A stretch of DNA of 64,000 nt from the NCBI RefSeq assembly GCF_003014575.1, contig NZ_PYGF01000003.1:124001-188000 (forward strand). The letters are read 5' to 3'. The DNA comes from Cecembia rubra. Its GTDB lineage: Bacteria > Bacteroidota > Bacteroidia > Cytophagales > Cyclobacteriaceae. Shown in pieces: positions 27,700-35,631 of the stretch. A program made the translations under genes and the position numbers. Numbering within the stretch: position 1 is the first letter of the stretch; each line of letters opens with the position of its first letter. The notes beneath the pieces are model-generated. The model had not been told where the DNA came from. It made no database searches and was given only the letters and a program-made list of their open reading frames with translations.

Positions 27700-28649
27700 A
27701 CACCTATCCAAATAAAATCAAACTGCCCTTTCTAAGCGCAATATTGTTATCGTTGATTTTCGTAACCTATCCTAGTTTTTCCCAAAAACAAAAAGTTTGG
27801 TTGGATTCAGATACTGGTAACGAAATGGATGACCTTTATGCCATCGTCCGTTTGTTGAAAGAACCTTCGGTCGAAGTAGTGGGATTGAGCTCGGCCCATT
27901 TCAACAATCCGGATCTATTGGTATTCGAAAAATGGAACGCTTATGATACCAAGGGTCTCAACACCCTGGAGGACTCACAAAGGCTGAATGAATTGATCCT
28001 TAATACCATGGATATGACCCATATTCCCCATCCCAGAGGAGCAGACAGACAGATTGGAAGGGCCTGGGGCGGAACTGAACCTCGGGATTCTCCCGCAGCC
28101 CGGGAAATCATCCAAATTGCCAAATCACTTCCTGAAGGAGAAAAACTGGACATCCTTACTTTAGGAGCATTGACCAATATTGCCTCTGCCATCATTATGG
28201 CACCGGAAATTGTTCCTAGAATCAGGGTTTTTGCCCTGGGTGCCAGGTACAATCAACAATCCCGGGCTTGGAGCAAAAATGAATTCAATATCCGCAATGA
28301 CTTGAATGCATTTGATTATCTTTTGGATCTGAAAGATTTCGACTTTACAATCATGCCACTGGAAACTGCCCTTCCGCTTAAATTTGACCGGGAAGAAACC
28401 TATGCAAGGACAAATGACAATATCCCCATAGAAAAAATCCTGGCTGACCGTTGGCGGGAACAGAATCCTCAGGACAAGACCAGGGTAATGTGGGACCTGG
28501 CATTGGTAGGTGCCTACCTTCTTCCCCAGTACTCAGAAGTTTTACTGGTCAATAGTCCCCCTGAAAACAAATCATTTACAGTAATGATTTATTCAAAGAT
28601 AGACAGTGATGCCTTAATGAAAGATTTCTGGAAAATATTAAAGCAATAA
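27696..28649 (+). CDS. Nucleoside hydrolase-like protein, exported
   Basis: A 317-residue member of the inosine/uridine-preferring nucleoside hydrolase superfamily. After an N-terminal signal segment (about 8-28, FLSAILLSLIFVTYPSFS) comes DSDTGNEMDD (37-46), a variant of the calcium-binding DTDPGxDD motif, then the LTLGALTNIA block and a late NIRNDLNAFDYLL that matches the ribose-binding region. Export and coupling to a glycosidase (ATGA overlap) suggest that it cleaves an N- or O-glycoside outside the cytosol, rather than acting in normal nucleoside salvage. The true substrate is unknown. Confidence 0.8.
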   Translation: MNTYPNKIKLPFLSAILLSLIFVTYPSFSQKQKVWLDSDTGNEMDDLYAIVRLLKEPSVEVVGLSSAHFNNPDLLVFEKWNAYDTKGLNTLEDSQRLNELILNTMDMTHIPHPRGADRQIGRAWGGTEPRDSPAAREIIQIAKSLPEGEKLDILTLGALTNIASAIIMAPEIVPRIRVFALGARYNQQSRAWSKNEFNIRNDLNAFDYLLDLKDFDFTIMPLETALPLKFDREETYARTNDNIPIEKILADRWREQNPQDKTRVMWDLALVGAYLLPQYSEVLLVNSPPENKSFTVMIYSKIDSDALMKDFWKILKQ

Positions 28650-28654
28650 GCCCA

Positions 28655-30784
28655 ATGAACATGTTTCGATTAATCGCCTTTGTTGGATTAGGCTGTGCAT
28701 TTTTAGCCTGCTCCCAAACTGAACAATACCCGCTCCCGGATTATTCTAAATGGGAGCATTTTGGAGGTACCAATGATGCAGCCAGGTATTCTTCCCATTC
28801 CCAAATCACTAAGGAAAATGTAAAAAACCTGGAACAGGCTTGGACTTTTCATACGGGAGATGCCACGGAAAGGAGCCAGATTCAGACCCAGCCCATTGTA
28901 GTGGATGGGGTTTTATATGGGGTCAGTCCTCAGATCAATGTTTTTGCCCTCAAGGCAGATACAGGAAAGCCACTGTGGCGCTTTAACCCATTTCAATTAC
29001 TTGGAGGGGAGAATTCCTGGGCCGGGGTCAATAGGGGATTGGCATATTGGGAAGAAGGACAGGATAAAAGGATATTTTTCAGTGCTTCCAATTACCTTAT
29101 TGCTTTGGAGGCTGAGACAGGGAGGCCCATTGAATCTTTTGGTGAAAAGGGTATGGTAGACCTGAAAAAAGATCTGGATACCGACTTGGAAGATTTTTTA
29201 CTGGTAAGCAATACTCCCGGAATCATCTACAAGGATAAAATCATCCTTGGCATGCGCCTTTCTGAAGGCTTGGACGCAGCACCTGGACATATAAGGGCTT
29301 ATAATGTCAAAACGGGAAAAAGAGAATGGATTTTCCATACCATCCCTATGGAGGGACAATATGGATACGACACTTGGGATCCAAATTACATAGAATACAT
29401 AGGAGGGGCCAATAACTGGGCTGGCATGAGCCTGGATGAAAACAGAGGGATTGTGTATGTCCCTACTGGTTCAGCTACCTATGATTTTTGGGGAGGTTAC
29501 AGACATGGAGCCAATTTATTTGCCAACTCCCTTATAGCCCTGGATGCCAACACAGGAAAAAGAATATGGCATTTCCAGGGAGTACATCATGATATATGGG
29601 ATAGAGATTTTCCTGCCAACCCAAACCTCATCCGTATCAAAAAAGATGGAAAATGGATAGATGCTGTAGCTCAGACTTCCAAACAGGGGTATGTGTATGT
29701 TTTTGATCGGGTGACAGGTGAACCTGTTTGGCCGATAGAAGAACGTCCAGTCCCACAATCTACCCTTCCGGGAGAAAAAAGTTGGCCTACACAGCCCCAC
29801 CCCACTTTGCCAGAGCCCTTCATGCGCATGGTGTACACCGAAAATGAAATCTTGCGCCTGACTCCAGAGTGGGAAGCGGATATCAGAGGCAAACTCGATA
29901 ATGTAAAATTCGGCAACATGTGGCTGCCACCAAGCCATGAACACGGGATAGTCCTATTTCCAGGCATGGACGGTGGTGCAGAATGGGGAGGATCATCCTT
30001 TGACCCATTTACCCAAACACTCTATGTCAATGCCAATGAAATCCCTTGGGTGATACGCATGGGGGCCAATCCAAAATCTACCAGTCTGGGGCAGAGCGTT
30101 TACGCCAACTATTGCGCCAACTGTCATGGTATGGACCGCAAAGGCAATCCACCTGCATTCCCCTCCTTAATTGGTTTGGATAAAAAATACAATGAAGGCA
30201 GTTTGGACAACCTGATCAAAAACGGAAAAGGAGCCATGCCTGCCTTCTCCCATATTGCAGAGAATGAGCGGAAAGCCATGATCGCCTATCTCTTTGGAGA
30301 AGAAAAAGAAGATCCTAATGCTAAAAAAGAACTGGAAGGAGGTAAAGAAATGATGACCCCGCAATTTTACATGCAGGGTTATTCCCGTCTGCTGACGGAA
30401 GATGGGTATCCAGGAATACAACCTCCCTGGGGTACGCTGACGGCCATTGACATGAATACCGGGAAAATCAAATGGCAATCTGTCTTAGGAGAATTTGAAG
30501 AACTTACAGCAAAAGGATTTGCTCCTACAGGTACAGAAAACTATGGAGGTCCAGTGACTACTGCAGGGGGATTGGTCTTCATTGCAGCCACCAAGGACGA
30601 GAAAATCAGGGCTTTTGATAAAGATACCGGTAAAATCTTATGGGAGGCCAAACTTCCAGCTGCCGGGCATGCTACCCCGGCGGTCTATTCGGTCAATGGA
30701 AAACAGTATGTGGTCATTGCCTGTGGTGGCGGAAAAGGCACCAAATCCGGGGATGCTTATGTTGCTTTTGCTTTACCGGATTGA
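28655..30784 (+). CDS. PQQ-dependent dehydrogenase with internal cytochrome c
   Basis: A 709-residue predicted lipoprotein (FLACSQTE near residue 20). Propeller repeats with Trp-rich docking motifs (LKADTGKPLWRF, LDANTGKRIWHF) form an 8-bladed quinoprotein. A cytochrome c domain with CANCH (487-491) and a distal Met region (GAMPAFSHI) is inserted before the last blades (NTGKIKW, DTGKILWEA), instead of being at an end. It oxidises an alcohol or sugar and passes electrons from PQQ to haem. No PQQ synthesis genes are in the window. It follows the two hydrolase genes by 5 bp. Confidence 0.88.
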   Translation: MNMFRLIAFVGLGCAFLACSQTEQYPLPDYSKWEHFGGTNDAARYSSHSQITKENVKNLEQAWTFHTGDATERSQIQTQPIVVDGVLYGVSPQINVFALKADTGKPLWRFNPFQLLGGENSWAGVNRGLAYWEEGQDKRIFFSASNYLIALEAETGRPIESFGEKGMVDLKKDLDTDLEDFLLVSNTPGIIYKDKIILGMRLSEGLDAAPGHIRAYNVKTGKREWIFHTIPMEGQYGYDTWDPNYIEYIGGANNWAGMSLDENRGIVYVPTGSATYDFWGGYRHGANLFANSLIALDANTGKRIWHFQGVHHDIWDRDFPANPNLIRIKKDGKWIDAVAQTSKQGYVYVFDRVTGEPVWPIEERPVPQSTLPGEKSWPTQPHPTLPEPFMRMVYTENEILRLTPEWEADIRGKLDNVKFGNMWLPPSHEHGIVLFPGMDGGAEWGGSSFDPFTQTLYVNANEIPWVIRMGANPKSTSLGQSVYANYCANCHGMDRKGNPPAFPSLIGLDKKYNEGSLDNLIKNGKGAMPAFSHIAENERKAMIAYLFGEEKEDPNAKKELEGGKEMMTPQFYMQGYSRLLTEDGYPGIQPPWGTLTAIDMNTGKIKWQSVLGEFEELTAKGFAPTGTENYGGPVTTAGGLVFIAATKDEKIRAFDKDTGKILWEAKLPAAGHATPAVYSVNGKQYVVIACGGGKGTKSGDAYVAFALPD

Positions 30785-30962
30785 CTGTTAAAGTTTTGAA
30801 CCACAACCTGTCCTGAAAATCGGGAAAAGGAACAAAAGGTATTCTTTAAGACCTTAACTCTGATAACTTAGTGCGACAAAAAGGCCCGATTTTGATCAAT
30901 CAAAAGACAAATTTCAGAATAAAAGAAAGCCTGATCACTCAACTTTTACAGGAAGCTGGTGA

Positions 30963-31085
30963 AAGCAAGGAATAAAATTTGAAGGACAATTGAAAGTTTT
31001 TGCTTTACAGAATTGAACAAAAAAGTCTGTGAATCACAACCTTTCCCTAATATCGGGAAAAGATTCAAAAGGGGAACAAAAGGAA
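30963..31085 (+). pseudogene. Remnant of a PQQ-propeller gene 3' end
   Basis: The frame ending at the TGA 31014-31016 encodes KQGIKFEGQLKVFALQN, comparable to the end of the upstream dehydrogenase (SGDAYVAFALPD). DNA similarity continues past the stop: TTTTGCTTTAC, CACAACCT and ATCGGGAAAAG recur in the same order after both stops, about 230 bp apart. This fits a tandem duplication that decayed to its 3' end. Confidence 0.45.
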
Positions 31086-31216
31086 AAGCACATACCCCAA
31101 TAGCGGATGGTTAGGATATTGCAAGACGTATCGGGAAAACTTTTGTGGACTCTTTTTGGTTCAAAAAAATCATTTCGGTTTTTGTCTTGATTACACAAGA
31201 AGCAAGACGTGTCTTC

Positions 31217-31241
31217 GTACTTCGTACTTGGTACTTTGTAC
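31217..31241. repeat. 7-bp-period GTAC repeat, copy 2
   Basis: GTAC at 31217, 31224, 31231 and 31238, exactly seven bases apart (units TTC, TTG, TTT between). Same spacing and palindromic core as the array at 59-84; on the opposite strand the two share GTACAAAGTAC. Intergenic, 29 bp from the end of the lipoprotein gene. Confidence 0.65.
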
Positions 31242-31269
31242 CTCTTTTTACCTCCTACCTGAAAAAGGA

Positions 31270-32340
31270 TCACTTCAACTTAACAATCCCAATAACAGGA
31301 TTCATTACCTCAGAGGCGGATTCCATGAATTCCATGGATTTCGCATAATAGAAGACATTGCTATTGAGGTCTAATGGTCTTAAAACCACTTTATCCCCCT
31401 GCTCATCGAAAAATCCTTCATCTAGATTATAACCTTTGGATTTTTTCAGATCATAGAGAAAAAACTTCCTCTTGCTTTCAATGTCATATTCACATAAGAG
31501 GTAATCCTTTGACAGGATTATACTGATGATCATTATGGCTTTATTCCCTTTGTCGTCAAAATGGGGAGCCTCAAAATCCAGTTTTATATGGGGAATTAAA
31601 TTTGAATTATCGATATGAAATAAAGTATCCCTTAAGGTTTTGTCAATAGGTGGTGTAGGCGTGTAAACATAATTTCTATCCCCTACCCTTGAGATAAAGT
31701 TCCTGTTATGAAAACCCAAAATCATTCTTTGTTCCAAAACAACCTGCCGTAAGGACAAAGAGTCCGTTACTTCAAGTTGGGGATTCATAGCCAATAAAAA
31801 CGTTTCATTGGAAAATCTATTTTCAACGGGCCGCATCAGCTGTTCGGTAATGGCATGAAATTCGTTCCCCAGAAAAGTCAGGTAATTCAAATTGTTTGGG
31901 AAGGTTCTTTCTTCCAAGAAAACACCTTCCTCAGAGTACACCAATAGTCTTCTTCCATCACTGATATATATCTTCCCTGAGGCTTCATCTATGGTAAATC
32001 CGAAGATAGTTTTGGTTTCTCCCGGGCCATCGCCTATCGGTATCAGGTTTTTGATATAGTTTCCTTCAATATCAAAAACCAGAATCTTGTTGTTCCGATC
32101 TTTTACAAAAACCTTTTTATCTGAAATTTTAACATCATAAACATTGATGATCAAGGCATTCTCCCTTGTTTCTAAAGGAATAGTTTCAATAGAACCGGCA
32201 ATAGCTGCCAAGCTAATATCACTATCGGTACTTTGAGGAACTTTAATGATTTTCATTCCTGAATGCTCAGTTTTGGAACAAGCAAAAGTCAAAATGAGCA
32301 AAATAATTAATCCGGAAAGCTTTAGGGATTTTTTCTTCAT
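31270..32340 (-). CDS. 6-bladed beta-propeller lipoprotein (paralogue)
   Basis: A 356-residue predicted lipoprotein (signal segment, lipobox-like TFAC near residue 22). It shares the family hallmark ILVFDIEGNYIKNLIPIGDGPGET with the protein at 20512-21669, followed by repeated strands with aromatic-Asp turns (KIYISDGRRLLVYSEEG). The ATG at 32340 is preferred over the TTG at 32343. No small peptide gene is visible beside this copy. Ligand unknown; an extracytoplasmic binding or sensing role is likely from the fold. Confidence 0.83.
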   Translation of the reverse strand: MKKKSLKLSGLIILLILTFACSKTEHSGMKIIKVPQSTDSDISLAAIAGSIETIPLETRENALIINVYDVKISDKKVFVKDRNNKILVFDIEGNYIKNLIPIGDGPGETKTIFGFTIDEASGKIYISDGRRLLVYSEEGVFLEERTFPNNLNYLTFLGNEFHAITEQLMRPVENRFSNETFLLAMNPQLEVTDSLSLRQVVLEQRMILGFHNRNFISRVGDRNYVYTPTPPIDKTLRDTLFHIDNSNLIPHIKLDFEAPHFDDKGNKAIMIISIILSKDYLLCEYDIESKRKFFLYDLKKSKGYNLDEGFFDEQGDKVVLRPLDLNSNVFYYAKSMEFMESASEVMNPVIGIVKLK

Positions 32341-32413
32341 CAAAAATTAATTTTTAAGTAATTAAACCTAAAGATTAAATTTTATAATCACAAAAATTAG
32401 GCGACTTTAATTC

Positions 32414-32494
32414 ACGTAAAGACGCAAAGACACTAATTTCTTTACATAAGCTCATTAATTTTTTCCTCAGTCTTATGTCTTTTGTCTTGAATCT
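32414..32494. repeat. Short-period tandem motifs before the Bdr gene end
   Basis: Two degenerate tandems lie in this 150-bp gap: ACGTAAAG, ACGCAAAG (8-bp period, from 32414) and GTCTTAT, GTCTTTT, GTCTTGA (7-bp period, 32470-32490), then ATCTTCA. Similar strings are familiar between genes in this family of bacteria. They do not form an evident terminator. Confidence 0.5.
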
Positions 32495-33472
32495 TCAAAC
32501 CTTCTTCCCCAAGATATGCTTCACTATCTGCTCTGCATGTATAATGGAGTTCTCAATAAAAAATTCCCTTGTATTCAATCCCCCACAGACTACGCCGGCC
32601 AGATAAACACCGGGTACATTGGACTCCTGATTCGTCTGATCGTAGCAGGGCTGACGCTTTTCATCTAGGCTTAACTCTACGCCCAATTGATCCAAAAGGG
32701 CAAAATTGGGCACATAACCTGTCATGGCCAGGACAAAGTCATTTTCAATAGTGACTCCCCCGTTGGGGGTATTAACGACCACTTCCTTTTCCCTGATTTC
32801 TTTAACAAGAGAATGGGTAAAGGCTTTGATGGATCCTTCCTTGATACGATTTTCAATATCAGGTTTGACCCAGTATTTGACATTAGGGTCGACACTCTCA
32901 TCCTTGAGGACCATGGTCACTTCAGCGCCTTTACGCCAGGTTTCCAAGGCTACGTCCACTGCAGAATTTCCTCCTCCTACAACCAATACTTTTTGTCCGA
33001 TATAGGGCCAGGGTTCTTTGTAATAATGGGTGACTTTTGGGAGTTCCTCCCCGGGAACATTCATCAGATTGGGAAGGTCATAAAATCCGGTAGATAAGAT
33101 GACATTTTTGGTGATGTATGTATCCTTAGAAGTGATGATTTCAAACAGATTCTGCTCTTTTTTAAGCGTCTTGACTTCTTCATATAACCTGACTTTAAGC
33201 TTCCAGGTCTGCGCTACCCTACGGTAATATTCCAAGGCTTCTGTTCGGGTAGGCTTATGGGAAATAGACATAAATGGAATCCCACCCATTTCCAGTTTCT
33301 CCGAGGTGGAAAAAAAAGTCATGTTCAGGGGATAATTGAAAAGAGAATTAGTCAAAACACCCTTTTCCACTATGACATAGTTAAGTCCGGCTTTTTCACA
33401 TTCGATCCCACAGGCGAGCCCGATTGGCCCCCCTCCGATTATCAAAACATCTAAAATCTCTTGATTTTCCAT
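32495..33472 (-). CDS. bdr: Bacillithiol disulfide reductase-like flavoprotein (YpdA/Bdr)
   Basis: A 325-residue thioredoxin-reductase-like flavoprotein. FAD loop VLIIGGGPIGLACGIE (9-24), NADPH loop VLVVGGGNSAVDVALE, and a second FAD motif near NVPGVYLAGVVCGG. It lacks the CxxC of thioredoxin reductases; the YpdA family instead uses a single Cys, here probably in the final VVCGG block. Such enzymes reduce oxidised bacillithiol with NADPH, keeping thiols reduced in the cytosol. The NRDE gene ends 15 bp upstream and is probably co-transcribed. Confidence 0.87.
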   Translation of the reverse strand: MENQEILDVLIIGGGPIGLACGIECEKAGLNYVIVEKGVLTNSLFNYPLNMTFFSTSEKLEMGGIPFMSISHKPTRTEALEYYRRVAQTWKLKVRLYEEVKTLKKEQNLFEIITSKDTYITKNVILSTGFYDLPNLMNVPGEELPKVTHYYKEPWPYIGQKVLVVGGGNSAVDVALETWRKGAEVTMVLKDESVDPNVKYWVKPDIENRIKEGSIKAFTHSLVKEIREKEVVVNTPNGGVTIENDFVLAMTGYVPNFALLDQLGVELSLDEKRQPCYDQTNQESNVPGVYLAGVVCGGLNTREFFIENSIIHAEQIVKHILGKKV

Positions 33473-33487
33473 GTTTTTACAACAGGA

Positions 33488-34273
33488 TTAAATATGATTC
33501 TGTTCCAAAAAATTTTCCACCTTAAAGTTGAATACAGTATCCTCATGGGTTCCTGCTACCTGATCAAACTTCCTTTCCATTATTTCTACTTCTCCATTAT
33601 GTTTCCAAAGCAGGACAGTAGAATTTATCGTTCCATAATAATTCCCTACATTGATAAACTGTGCAGATAGAAGCTTCTCTTGCTCAGGTGTTGCCCCGGT
33701 ATCAGGTAAAATTTCCTGTGGGTCTGTTTCCCTGGACTGCTGGCCAATCATCAGGCTTTCCAGATCAAAGTTGGAATCTTGGATGTGATTACCAAGGCTT
33801 TGTTTGGCTTTGACCAACTTGGGCCAAGGGGTTTCCAGCACTGCATTACTCAGCCCATATAGTCCGGGTTTAAGTATTTGGATGCCATCTGTTTTATTGG
33901 ATAGATAGTAGAGCCCTTCATGATTTCCTACCAAAAGGTTAAAACCATCATAATCCCTCTTTTCCTTTTCGATTTCTTCCAGATAAGAGAAGGGATCCAT
34001 ATCCCCTTCCAGATAATTCTTGACCAAATCACCACGAGACTTGGCATATTTCTCTTTATTTCTCAGATTTCTGAAATTGGTAATGGCTGCAAATCGTCCA
34101 TTGGGATGCATGCCCAACCAAGTTCCTCCTGCCCGTAGGTCCTTGCCAGCATAAAAACCAGAATCCCATAACTGCAAAGAAGCGGATGGCCTTTCAAAGA
34201 ATTCGTCTCTGTTGGCCACTAAGATAAATTTATACTCAGGATGATTATCCCAATTAAATGCTAGTAGACACAT
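33488..34273 (-). CDS. NRDE family (TANGO2-like) protein
   Basis: A 261-residue protein with the eponymous ANRDEFFERP motif (20-29) and AGGTWLGMHPNGRFAAITN block. It starts MCLLAF: removal of Met would expose Cys2, the nucleophile expected in an Ntn-hydrolase-like fold. The family includes eukaryotic TANGO2, with unsettled roles in haem, lipid or acyl-CoA handling. The gene is directly downstream of the Old Yellow Enzyme terminator and 15 bp before the Bdr-like gene. Confidence 0.9.
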   Translation of the reverse strand: MCLLAFNWDNHPEYKFILVANRDEFFERPSASLQLWDSGFYAGKDLRAGGTWLGMHPNGRFAAITNFRNLRNKEKYAKSRGDLVKNYLEGDMDPFSYLEEIEKEKRDYDGFNLLVGNHEGLYYLSNKTDGIQILKPGLYGLSNAVLETPWPKLVKAKQSLGNHIQDSNFDLESLMIGQQSRETDPQEILPDTGATPEQEKLLSAQFINVGNYYGTINSTVLLWKHNGEVEIMERKFDQVAGTHEDTVFNFKVENFLEQNHI

Positions 34274-34290
34274 GTTTGCAAAATAATAAA

Positions 34291-34314
34291 AAAGGCCGAA
34301 CTAAGTCGGCCTTT
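34291..34314 (-). terminator. Terminator of the Old Yellow Enzyme gene
   Basis: A 9-bp stem AAAGGCCGA / TCGGCCTTT with a 6-base loop, followed on the minus strand by TTTTTTATTATTTT. It ends the gene at 34323 and insulates the NRDE-Bdr pair. Confidence 0.92.
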
Positions 34315-34322
34315 AATTCAAA

Positions 34323-35432
34323 TTATATCGATTTTGAAACGGATAATTTAGGATAATCTGTAAATCCCTTTTCCCCAGGAGTATAAAAAGTGGATTGATC
34401 CCAATCTGCCAAAGGCGCATTCTCCGCAAAACGCTCGACCAAATCAGGATTGGAAATAAATGGTTTACCATAGGCCACTGCATCAGCCAATCCCTCCAAA
34501 ACAACCTGATTACCTTTTTCCTGATCAAAACCTGCATTGATGATCAAAGTGCCTTTGTACATTGGCCTGTACCTTTTGGCAATCTCTTTTTCTGCATAAG
34601 GAATTTCGGAAACATCATTGAAAGGTTCTGACAAATGAAGATAGGCCAAATCATATTGATTGAGTTTTTCAATGATGTAATCGAAAGTCGGAATGGTCTC
34701 CTCATCCATTGTCATCCCAAAAATGCCGTGAAGTGATGGGTTCAACCTTACCCCAATTCTATTTACAGGCATTACTTCTTTGATGGCATCAATTACTTCA
34801 AATAAGATCCTGGCTCTATTTTCAATACTTCCACCATATTCATCTGTCCTTACGTTAGAAGTCCTGTTGAAAAACTGATGCAACAAATAACCATTTGAAG
34901 AATGTATTTCCACTCCATCAAAGCCTGCTCTCATCGCATTTTCTGCTGCTTTTTTATAATCAAGGATGGTTTGTTTGATTTCTTCAATCGTCATTTCCTT
35001 GGGTGTCTCAGTGTCTTTGAAACCCTCTGGTGTAAAAGACTTGGAATGTGGATTGATGGCAGAAGGCGCATGGGGCAATTCACCACCATGAAAATCAGGA
35101 TGGGACATTCTACCCACATGCCATAATTGAATAAATATTTTGCCTCCTTTTTCATGCACACCTTCAGTGACTTTTTTCCAACCTTCCACTTGGGCATCAG
35201 AATAAATCCCCGGTGTATTCACATATCCTACTGCTTTTTTCGAAATCTGAGCTCCTTCGGAGATGATCAGGCCAGCCGATGACCTTTGTTTATAATATTT
35301 TACATGGATATCGAAAGGTGCATTTTCAGGATTGGTTGCCCTGCTTCTTGTCATTGGAGCCATTATTACCCTGTTTTGCAATTCCAAATCTCCCATTTGA
35401 AGCTTTTCTAAAAGCGGTTGTCTAGTTATCAT
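34323..35432 (-). CDS. Alkene reductase, Old Yellow Enzyme family
   Basis: A 369-residue FMN-dependent TIM-barrel enzyme that reduces C=C bonds of enones, nitroesters or similar electrophiles with NAD(P)H. Landmarks: RVIMAPMTRSRA near the start, IQLWHVGRMSHPDF, the GFDGVEIHSSNGYLLHQF block, RTDEYGGSIENRARILFEV, and the phosphate-binding YGKPFISNPDLVER. ATG 35432 fits the family; the frame runs back to TTG 35465. It is divergent from the BlaI-type regulator, and one of the regulator's operators (35552-35567) lies between the two genes. Confidence 0.95.
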   Translation of the reverse strand: MITRQPLLEKLQMGDLELQNRVIMAPMTRSRATNPENAPFDIHVKYYKQRSSAGLIISEGAQISKKAVGYVNTPGIYSDAQVEGWKKVTEGVHEKGGKIFIQLWHVGRMSHPDFHGGELPHAPSAINPHSKSFTPEGFKDTETPKEMTIEEIKQTILDYKKAAENAMRAGFDGVEIHSSNGYLLHQFFNRTSNVRTDEYGGSIENRARILFEVIDAIKEVMPVNRIGVRLNPSLHGIFGMTMDEETIPTFDYIIEKLNQYDLAYLHLSEPFNDVSEIPYAEKEIAKRYRPMYKGTLIINAGFDQEKGNQVVLEGLADAVAYGKPFISNPDLVERFAENAPLADWDQSTFYTPGEKGFTDYPKLSVSKSI

Positions 35433-35551
35433 AATCTTTGGTTTTTCAAATCTATGTATATACAACTATTGTGACTTAGGCTTAGTTCCATGAAATCCGT
35501 AGCAGTTTCATAAATCAGTTAACAGTTTCTTCCTCAGCACTAAAATCATGT

Positions 35552-35567
35552 TACGAAAAAAATCGTA
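35552..35567. promoter_or_regulatory. BlaI-type operator 1
   Basis: TACGA-N6-TCGTA palindrome (N6 = AAAAAA), the first of three with identical half sites upstream of the BlaI-like gene. It lies upstream of the TTG -33 box at 35576 and could also affect the divergent Old Yellow Enzyme gene. Confidence 0.8.
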
Positions 35568-35575
35568 TTAAAATT

Positions 35576-35606
35576 TTGAAATTACGAACCTATTCGTATA
35601 ACTTTG
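35576..35606 (+). promoter_or_regulatory. Promoter of the BlaI/BlaR1 operon
   Basis: TTG (35576-35578), 20-bp spacer, TAACTTTG (35599-35606): a perfect Bacteroidota vegetative promoter. Operator 2 fills its spacer and operator 3 begins at the next base, so repressor binding would block polymerase directly. The start site should be near 35613, 20 bp before the ATG. Confidence 0.85.
35583..35598. promoter_or_regulatory. BlaI-type operator 2
   Basis: TACGA-N6-TCGTA palindrome (N6 = ACCTAT) located between the -33 and -7 elements of the regulator's own promoter. Confidence 0.8.
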
Positions 35607-35622
35607 TACGAAACGAATCGTA
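35607..35622. promoter_or_regulatory. BlaI-type operator 3
   Basis: TACGA-N6-TCGTA palindrome (N6 = AACGAA) beginning directly after the -7 element and covering the expected transcription start, 10 bp before the ATG. Confidence 0.8.
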
Positions 35623-35631
35623 TTAATCTTT

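Larger units (their letters stand above)
30785..31269. other. 485-bp intergenic region with repeats
   Basis: Between the convergent PQQ dehydrogenase and beta-propeller lipoprotein genes. It holds a second, diverged copy of the PQQ gene's last codons and downstream DNA (about 30963-31085), a GTCTTG ... CAAGAC inverted pair (31182-31208), and the 7-bp-period GTAC array (31217-31241). No intact gene is seen. Confidence 0.6.

Noticed and set aside
35447-35454. Minus-strand TAGATTTG as promoter for the Old Yellow Enzyme gene
   Set aside because: Perfect -7 match but no -33 TTG at the right distance and only ~8 bp of leader; left out as a feature.
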